Below, piece by piece: positions 56,859-64,000 of a stretch of 64,000 nucleotides of DNA; within the stretch, counting starts at the first letter, position 1; the number at the start of each line of letters is the position of its first letter. Source of the DNA: Gari tellinella (Eukaryota; Mollusca; Bivalvia; Cardiida; Psammobiidae); NCBI GenBank assembly GCA_922989275.2, contig OV277869.1, forward strand, positions 23,260,189 through 23,324,188, written 5' to 3'. The notes below the pieces were generated by a model, which had not been told where the DNA came from, made no database searches, and saw only the letters and a list, made by a program, of their open reading frames with translations. Made by a program: the position numbers and the translations under genes.

Positions 56859-57415
56859 CATGTAATGCAAAAAGGCAGGTCACGTTCACCAAAGTATTAT
56901 ACAACATGCTGTTTTTTCTAAGCTAACCAGATATGCAGTTTCGGGACTGTAACACAGCAGTACGTCGTAGTCTATAAGCTTGAACAAAATTGACCCAGGA
57001 AAGTTGCCTGTTGTGTGTTCACAAAGTTTTCATTGGTGAAAGTGTGACGAAAAAACGTAACAGACGGGCGAAGAATCAGACGATCAGACAGACGACGGAA
57101 AGTGATTCCCAAGTGTCAGCTCTTGATTGATTGATTGGGTTTGATTTTACGGCATGGCGACACATAAAATGGTTATATGCCGCCGCGAAACGATTAAATT
57201 CATGTAAAGTCATAAAATCAACCTCGATCAACGAATGTGTAAAAGTACATGTATTGGGGTAAAAAGAAAGAAACATACACGTATTTTAACGAAAAATGTA
57301 TGTTAAAAACTAAATCATGTTGTATAAACAAGTCTTTTAAAGGAAAGAAATTATATTAACATAGTGCTAAAGAGTTATTCTATATATATAGAGCTTTGAA
57401 ATATTTTTTAAGAAC

Positions 57416-57540
57416 AGGGTCCGTAAAAAGCGTTTGAGTTGAGTCTGTGATCGTTCTCAAGCACTTGATCGGTCGGTTTTGAGCTTTGGCCCAAATCTTT
57501 TACAAGCAAATGCTTAAGAAAGATCTTTAACCTGAGGACA
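57416..57540. mobile_element. MITE M6, decayed
   Basis: GGGTCCGTAAAAAGCGTTTG, GTTCTCAAGCACTTGATCGG and GCAAATGCTTAAGAAAG; the right end is lost. Confidence 0.65.
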
Positions 57541-57639
57541 TATATAATAGTAGCAGATATAAAGAAACAATTGAACTCTAATAATACTTGTTCAATCAAA
57601 ATTCTATTTCATGAATATTTAAATGCAGGTGTCGATATA

Positions 57640-57830
57640 TGTTGTCCTTAACTTATTTGCGCCCAGTGTATTCTTCAATATTTATAATTTGGATCGGTCC
57701 ATTTTTGTATATTTTATACTGTTGAAGTTCCTTTCAGAGTTCTACATTGCTCTGATCAGAGTCTACACTGTTTGCCTATGTCCTTTTTATAGAACGCTAT
57801 GTACAAATGAGTTCATTCACCACTGTGACT
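57640..57830. mobile_element. MITE M10, left half of hairpin lost
   Basis: CTTATTTGCGCCCAGTGTAT at the left, CTGATCAGAGTCTACACTGT at 57751. Confidence 0.7.
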
Positions 57831-57877
57831 TGTCATGGACAATCACCGTTTCCAATCAAATCTATTTATGACTGTTT

Positions 57878-58127
57878 AACCCTTTCCCTTATAGAAGCGA
57901 CGTTTAGCACATTCATTTTATTCATCCGCTGAAGAAAATAGTTCCAAATTATACCGTAATGAATATGTGTCATATTAAATACTTTCCTTATTCTAGCAGT
58001 TAATAGCTTAAAGCAGGCTAAAAGTAAAGCAGAATGCGCCTTAGGGCGCATTCTGCTTTACTTTCAACCTGCTTTAAGTAGTCACATATCTTCAATTCTA
58101 GAAACAATGCTATCAGGTAAAAGGTTA
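57878..58127. mobile_element. MITE family M3, well preserved
   Basis: TAACCCTTTCCCTTATAG, GAAGAAAATAGTTCC, hairpin GCAGGCTAAAAGTAAAGCAG...GCGCCTTAGGGCGC at 58014-58076, right end AGAAACAATGC. Confidence 0.85.
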
Positions 58128-58215
58128 AGGTCGTTTCTGTGATATATTGCAAAATGACAAACTGTGAAGATTCAGATGGCTCTTCTAGACCCCCTTTGAG
58201 CTGGGTCTACACTGA

Positions 58216-58790
58216 TTGCATTGGATAAGTGTACACGCCACTAGTACACTGTTTGTACGTGACTAGTACACTCGTCGTTAGGAGTGATTGTGTTACAATT
58301 CACAATTTTTTATAAAATATCTTCCCAACAAAACAACTCAAAATAATTGTCAGTTTGCATACATTGTTATATAAACAAACCAACAATGGCATTAGGCAAA
58401 GGATTTTTAGTAATTAAATTGTAAAACGATTTATTCATTATTCGATGCCACGTTACAGCTGATCTAACACACACCATATAGTATTTTGCAAACTGAAAAT
58501 GATATAGGTGCCTCACATAATATCCTAGTCACTTGACGAGACACGTATACAATCTGGGAGTTGTGTTGAAAAAATACGAAAGACTCAAGCAGGAAACGCA
58601 ACACAAACAATACATGTACACCCACCTCTCAAGCAGAACACACACACATTCATACCATAACAAACACACACGCGCATCCCATTTCTTCATCTACACACTA
58701 AATAGAAAACAACACGCAAGACAAACATAAAGCAAAGTGAATATAGGAGCCCGCCTTGGTACGGTCAGCAGCAATCAATAATTAATTATA
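58216..58790. other. Unassigned
   Basis: AT-rich with a CACACA/ACAAAC-rich stretch (58590-58740). No gene or repeat unit recognised. Confidence 0.4.
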
Positions 58791-58792
58791 AA

Positions 58793-59645
58793 TTAATTAT
58801 TAACAACCACTGGGTGGTTAAACCTGGACAACTGAATTGTTTCATAAAGTTTGGTTTTGTCCGGATCAGTAGTTAAAAACTCCCATTTTGAATTGAATTG
58901 AACGATGTGACTATAACTTGGAGTTTTCTGATAAAATCGGAATGGCTTACTACATATATTTATAGTAATTGTATTTACTGACATATTTTCTCACGTATTC
59001 CTAGATTTGAAGTAAGGCGACCGCGGGCTAACCGTGTATAGTTTTCGCTATTTCCATGCAATTCTCTGAAAGGGTCTATAAGTCCTCGTTCAGAAATAAG
59101 GGATAAAAGCTTGGTTCGGGCTTTAGGTTTGTTTATGATATTTTTGTTCTTTTGTAATTTTTATAGTCAATTTCAGGGTCAAGTACAAGGTTAAACTCAC
59201 CACAAACAATGTACCTATCTTTCGTATTTAAAGAGTCAATAATGTTAAATTTGTGAGTGAAAAACTCTGAAGAATCGTTGTTTTGGCGCATAAATGGTAG
59301 GCAAGACAAAAGCACCATCGTAATATACAAGTTCAATTACAATAAAGTTTCCATTATCATCTTTTTCACAGTTATCACTTTAATGTCTAAGTTATCCAAA
59401 AACAAAAAAGGCAACACCTTTTTCATTTGATTTTCCATGACTGAAAAAACAGTCGCCATTCCATTCAGAGTAAATTGTCTTTTTCAGATTCTTTTACAAA
59501 ATGAGTCTCTTGTAAACACAGAATATCAACTTTCTTATTCTTCAATAAATAAAAAAACATCATTACAGTTTTTACCTTCTTTTAGACCACGACAATTGTA
59601 AGAGTAAATATTAAGCTGATCCGTAGTTACATGTATGACAGAAAA
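58793..59645 (-). pseudogene. Dead non-LTR retrotransposon (L1/Tx1-like), endonuclease part
   Basis: Reading the minus strand across frameshifts gives the order expected for an APE-type endonuclease: NIYSYNCRGL, then DILCLQETHF, ATVFSVM/KGVAFF, IELVYYDGAF, YIVCGEFNLVLDPEIDY (about 59220), KARTKLLSLISERGLIDPFR (about 59090), and a late PSYSHIVQFNSKWEF block matching the usual SDHS region. Several stops and frameshifts make it non-functional. The downstream RT part is absent here. Whether it belongs to the same family as the RT remnant at 28498 is not certain. Confidence 0.85.
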
Positions 59646-60744
59646 AATATAAAATGGGTTCTGCTTGTTTTATAAAAACTACAGAATAGCGTGGAAATAT
59701 GTTATAAATAACCTTTACTAATGAATAACAAAAAACTAACTTTCGACATAAACAAATAGTAAAAAAAGATTTAGAAAATTTGAGCTAATCTACACAATTT
59801 CAAGTATCAATTGTATCTTTATGAATAAATATGTTCATTATACATTGAACATATCAGAAATATTTTATTCGTATATACACAACAAAGCAACCATGACTTT
59901 TGTCAAGAACTTACAAAAGCAACACACACAACAAAAAAAACCAACAACAACATACATCATGATAATGAGTCGAACTTATAATAGTGAATAGATGAAGATA
60001 ATATCATACACGGGAAACAAAATAATATTTTAACATTGGTGAATAGACTATGAACAACAGCTTTCTGTTTGAATTGTTCAATGCTGAGTAACTATCCTCC
60101 TGTTAATTTTTTGTATTCTTAGATTTGTCATGGTGTAATCATTTGTTTTGGAAGCAATAGTTAGATAACAGGTAGTTTGGAACCTGAGCATGTCTCATGT
60201 TTAGTGAGACATAAACTAGATCCAAACTATACATAACGCTACTTAATACATGTCAACGTTTGTTCTTTCTGCGCTGAGTAGCGGTGTGTTAGAAATATTA
60301 ATGTTGATTCCTTCTTTATACCGGAACAGGTATATGGTAAACAAAAAACCCACAAAAAACAATAATTGTTTGGATCCACATCAGACGCAATTTCGTTGCA
60401 TCTAGTCTAGATCCCAAACATCCGTTAAGATCCTTAATATTGACCAAAATGTTAAATGAAATTCAACAACTCTATATACCTGTATTATAACAATAGTTTA
60501 CACTACAACTGTTTAATACACATAAGTTAATCATTTCTTCTCTAGTCTGTTTCTTCCGTATGGAGAGAGGTGGCCGCTGAAATCAAATTAGATTGTTTGC
60601 TGTTCATATTAGAAACGGGGAAACTAGTATTTCCCTAAATCTAAATATTGCGTCTCTCTGTCGTAGTATTATCTGACTAAAGAACAAGTTTTTAATTTGC
60701 TCTCAGACGGATTTCCGGTGTTTCTACAATGTTTTGTTTACACA
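59646..60744. other. Unassigned, with decayed hairpins
   Basis: 60165-60235 has arms GGTAGTTTGGAACCTGAGC and CTAGATCCAAACTAT; 60365-60425 has TTTGGATCCACATCAGACGC with complement, both H1-like. Otherwise nothing recognised. Confidence 0.5.
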
Positions 60745-60972
60745 AACAACATTCGGGCGCCTTTTAGTGCATTCTATTTACACATCAACTGAAGAAAATC
60801 ATTCGATAACATGTATCATTGAAACGATTTCTACACACTAGTAGATGGTAGTTTAAAACAGGCTGAAAGTAAAGCAGAATACGCCTTAAGGCTCATTCTG
60901 CTTTACTTTCAATCTGCATTTAATGGTAATTCGCCTCTGAACTTGAAACGGGCCATTGCGGTAAAGGGTCTA
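60745..60972. mobile_element. MITE family M3
   Basis: GGGCGCCTTTTAGTGCATTC left, hairpin GCAGGCTGAAAGTAAAGCAG...CTGCTTTACTTTCAATC (60859-60920), GGGCCATTGCGGTAAAGGG right. Confidence 0.8.
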
Positions 60973-60989
60973 AATTATATTGAACCGAA

Positions 60990-61860
60990 CGTCAAACAGT
61001 TTGAATCCTGACTTGACGCCGGTTCTTTGACATCCTGTCTTGACTCAAACTTTTAGCTTAAACATAATCTTTTTGTCAATACTTAGTTTCTATGATCAAA
61101 AACATACATACATACTCAACGTTTTGGGAAATAGGGTGCGGCTGCAGTAATTGACATTGCATTATTCTTTCCCACTTGCAACGAAACAAAAATGCATCGG
61201 GACATTTATGTTAGTGTGAATGCCAAACATGTTTGAGCTTGGTTAGACGCCGGGTAAACATGCGTCTGATCTGGTTCCGATTGTTTTCTGATGGAAATGC
61301 ATGTAATTGTTTTAGCGCACGGAACTATGTATATGAGGTCAAGAATTACGGCTTCTCAATTTGTAAAAATTAAAATAATATCAAACGGTCACGCTATCAA
61401 TGTTAAGTAGCATATTTTCCTTTACATTCAAATACTGCATTTTTTCATTAATTAATGTTTGCGTCGTTTGTCGCTTTTAGTTTCTGATAAGCATCGGTAT
61501 TACAATTTTATCTTAAATATGTACAGTATATGTACAGATTTCTTCAGTCATACTGTCTTAATTTTTAACTTTGAAACGACATTGCAGACAAACAAAATTT
61601 AAGCAGACGACAATTAAATGGTGCAGGGGTTAAACTCTCACGAAAAATTTGCTAGTGAAAAGGTTAACTGCGCAGCTCAAACGGGACACACACACAACTG
61701 CAAATATGTAATCAATTTTAAACAATTGTCGTCTGCTTTTATTTCTCAATTTTAAATTTTAGATATTTTGGTTTAAGAAATATTGAAATGCGTGTCAAAC
61801 ATGTTTACCCATATCAGACGCCGCGTTACGTGGCGTATGATCAGAAACGAAAAGGTGTGT
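60990..61860. repeat. Cluster of decayed hairpin MITEs (H1, M2, M12)
   Basis: H1-like arms at 60993-61055, M2-type parts at 61155-61275 (TTATTCTTTCCCACTTGC, GACGCCGGGTAAAC) and M12-type parts at 61545-61645 (GAAACGACATTGCAGAC, GCAGACGAC) and 61670-61855 (CGTCTGCTTTTATTTC, GACGCCGCGTTACG). Confidence 0.65.
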
Positions 61861-61867
61861 AAGTAAC

Positions 61868-62226
61868 TACAGTGCTCCTTCTCTACAGTGGCCCAATCAA
61901 CATACCCTCCTAACAACAACACTTGCCTCTCTTTCCCCAAACAAAACAATTATGTCAAACATATTCACGGATGCAATGTCGACTGATTAAAAGTGTCGTC
62001 TGCTGTTTTCCTCAAAGTTATATAATAAACATATAGACAGAAAAAACAACTTAATGACGAGTGACAAACGGCTTGAATCCATATCAGACGCCGCGTTACG
62101 AGGCGTCTTATCTGGATTCAAGCTGTTTGTAAATGTAAGCAAATTTCCCTCCCTGAACCGACTCCCTCAGAACAACGCACACAGTTTTTGTCTCTCATTG
62201 GGTATCGTTGTAGAGAGGGGCGCTAT
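61868..62226. mobile_element. MITE M1 with hairpin H1
   Basis: TACAGTGCTCCTTCTCTACA and GTAGAGAGGGGCGCTATG ends; hairpin 62066-62132 (CAAACGGCTTGAATCCATAT, GACGCCGCG). Confidence 0.85.
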
Positions 62227-62339
62227 GCATGTATTGCACTCGAGGCGAGGCAGTGAATGGGTTAATTTTGTTTTTAGTTAGATATTCTACAGGTACTTTG
62301 CTGCTGACGACTTATTATTGTCTTTAGCAATCTGACATT

Positions 62340-62600
62340 TAATATTACTATTATTATTATTATTATTTTCATCATTAGTATTTAAATATTATTATTTCTA
62401 TCTTTATTATTATTATAATTAGTGTTGTTGTTGTTGTTGGAAATAGTGGTGTTACTGCAGTTGTTGTTGTTATTTTTATTTTACCGTAATTTTAGCTTTA
62501 TTATTTAAATAGTGATATTAGAAGTATCATTAATATTTTTGTCATCATTATAATCACTTTGGAAAGTAGTAATAATAACAGCAGCTCAATTTGTAATACA
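62340..62600. repeat. ATT and GTT microsatellites
   Basis: (ATT)n at 62340-62420 and (GTT)n at 62420-62475, interrupted, with scattered TTATT after. No gene to about 62990; frames here are low complexity. Confidence 0.9.
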
Positions 62601-62993
62601 AGTAGAAGTAATAATTGAAGGAGTATAATTACATCAATTATGTTTGTAAATATTTCTCTTTATTTATTACACATTATTTGCAATATTCATGCGTAAATAA
62701 AAAAACAGTTAACTGGAATCAACAACAGACAACTTTCAAACAAATCGACAAACAACAATTTGCAAACATAACGTCCAAAGACAATTTTCAAACAGATTTC
62801 AAAGTGGGAAACAAATATTTACCTAAATAAATACTGTTAAATCAAAGCGAGGTACTTACAATTTGTCTTCTTTGATGAAGTAGAATCGTTCAGTCGTTGG
62901 AATGGCTGTAACAATAATTCTTGCCGGACGGTGCGACTTATAAACAGTTCGTGTGACGTAACCCGTGGGCGTGAGCAACTACGTGTCCATGTA

Positions 62994-63230
62994 CAGTGGA
63001 GAAAACATTCTTTCCAGTTTAAACGAAACGAAACTAAACTAAGCATTATAATGTAGGAAATTACACTTTTTAAGGAAAATTGACTATATATTTTAATACA
63101 TATATGAGCGGCAAACAGTGAGGAGCCAGATCAGACGCCGGGTTACCCGGTGTCTGATCTGGCTCCACATTGTTTGCAATGCTTCAGTATTAACGCGTTT
63201 ATTGGAAAAGAAGTACGTCTTCACAGCTGT
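62994..63230. mobile_element. MITE M2 with hairpin H1, diverged
   Basis: CAGTGGAGAAAACATTCTTT left, CGTCTTCACAGCTG right (degraded); hairpin 63113-63178 with GGGTTACCC centre. Confidence 0.8.
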
Positions 63231-63281
63231 ACGTGGGCGTATGGTTCTTAACCCTTATCCTGCTAAGCTAACATTCGCAAA

Positions 63282-63643
63282 TACAATCTTGTCTCCCTAC
63301 AACGGCCCTCCTGACAACGATTCCCTCCTTACAACAACGCTTGCCGCTGTCCGCAAACAAGACGAGTAGTCTAAAATTTCCCTGTGCTGTTGTTGTCTGC
63401 TGTTTTTCCCCAAAGTTACATATAAGTGGACATTTTAACATAAGAAATATAAAAACGAGTGACAAACAGCTTGAATCCTGATCTGACGCCGCGTAACGTG
63501 CACTTGATCCTGACAATGTTTTAATTTGTTTGTTTGCACATCTCAGCCGATTCTTAGAATTGCATCCCTATAAGAATTTCCTCCGAACAATACACACAAT
63601 ATTTGTCTACCATTGGGTGTTGTTGTAGAGAGGGAGCACTGTA
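63282..63643. mobile_element. MITE M1 with damaged hairpin H1
   Basis: TACAATCTTGTCTCCCTACA and GAGAGGGAGCACTGTA ends; the left hairpin arm CAAACAGCTTGAATCCTGAT (63463) is followed by a scrambled right arm. Confidence 0.8.
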
Positions 63644-63649
63644 GTTTCG

Positions 63650-63705
63650 ATCTAGATCAGACGACACGTAAATGCGGGGTCTGATCTGGATCAAAACTGT
63701 TTTTC
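63650..63705. repeat. Hairpin H1, diverged stand-alone
   Basis: CGATCTAGATCAGACGACAC with GGTCTGATCTGGATCAAAAC; ends lost. Confidence 0.7.
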
Positions 63706-63803
63706 ATTAATATTCATAGTTTCTTCACTTTAAAATAAAGTAAAATATGATTTCTGCATAGATTGCGAACGATATATTTGAAGCAGACGCCAATTCGGCA
63801 TTA

Positions 63804-64000
63804 CAGTGGAGAATGTGTTATTCTTTCCCAATAAACGCGTTTACGCTAAAACTATTATTTGCAGTGCAAACAGTTTGGAGCCAGATCAGACGTCGGCTAA
63901 CCCGGCGTCTGATCAGGCTCCAAACTGTTTGCAACCATGATATACATGAAATATCAGAATTGTCCAAAAGTTGTTCTTTTCTACGTTTTAGTGTTTTGCG
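63804..64000. mobile_element. MITE M2 with hairpin H1, cut by the window edge
   Basis: CAGTGGAGAATGTGTTATTC left end after TTA; hairpin 63867-63932 (GACGTCGGCTAACCCGGCGTC centre). Right end lies beyond the window. Confidence 0.88.

Overview
The window is animal nuclear DNA: genes split into small exons by long introns, AT-rich intergenic sequence, and a very high load of non-autonomous transposable elements. A bivalve mollusc is the best fit. The reason is elements with a (CCGT)n microsatellite next to about 165-bp degenerate tandem monomers (the build of bivalve 'pearl'/CvA elements), plus a tRNA-headed SINE of a type known from molluscs. This is inference; no host gene here names the species.

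Only one protein family is clearly coding. Two genes lie tail to tail and share a three-exon module: exon A (143 nt, phase 1-0, Cys-Cys start), exon B (about 150 nt, phase 0-1, opening with VTFD and containing a GNSR.NNG motif) and exon C (phase 1, opening with GDG and containing an FNRVV motif). The minus-strand gene is complete: a signal-peptide exon at 56093-56012, then A (48109-47967), B (46247-46097) and C with stop (42171-41750). Every junction is in frame and the predicted secreted protein has 265 residues. The plus-strand gene enters from the left at least one module deep: C1 (2503-3006, with an Asn/Thr-rich repeat linker and a good splice donor), then A2 (6386-6528), B2 (12207-12354) and terminal C2 (13666-14117), which ends in a GPI-signal-like hydrophobic tail. 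I do not recognise the family by name. The module (A+B+C) begins and ends in phase 1, so whole modules can be duplicated without breaking frame, and that appears to have happened in the plus-strand gene.

Layout. 1-2150: 58-60-bp satellite in an intron of the plus gene. 2503-14117: plus gene, introns filled with MITEs, a long-TIR element and a SINE. 14-25 kb: mariner-like MITE, 162-bp tandem array, pearl-like copies, a 157-bp tandem duplication. 25.7-35 kb: two large pearl-like blocks in opposite orientation around a dead LINE reverse transcriptase, a GC-rich TIR element of ACGGC-N-GCCGT palindromes, a second (CCGT)-bearing family, and a TIR element holding a tRNA-Ser-like sequence. 36-41 kb: decayed repeats and nested MITEs. 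41.7-56.1 kb: minus gene, with a three-copy 296-bp tandem array, a SINE, pearl-like repeats and many hairpin MITEs. 56-64 kb: hairpin MITEs, a LINE endonuclease remnant and microsatellites.

The second main result concerns repeats. A hairpin with arms GCAAACAG...GATCAGACGCCG occurs about 30 times, alone and in the centre of at least four MITE families whose terminal repeats are unrelated, as if one hairpin cassette is shared by several transposon shells. No LTR element, CRISPR array, rRNA or intact tRNA gene was seen.
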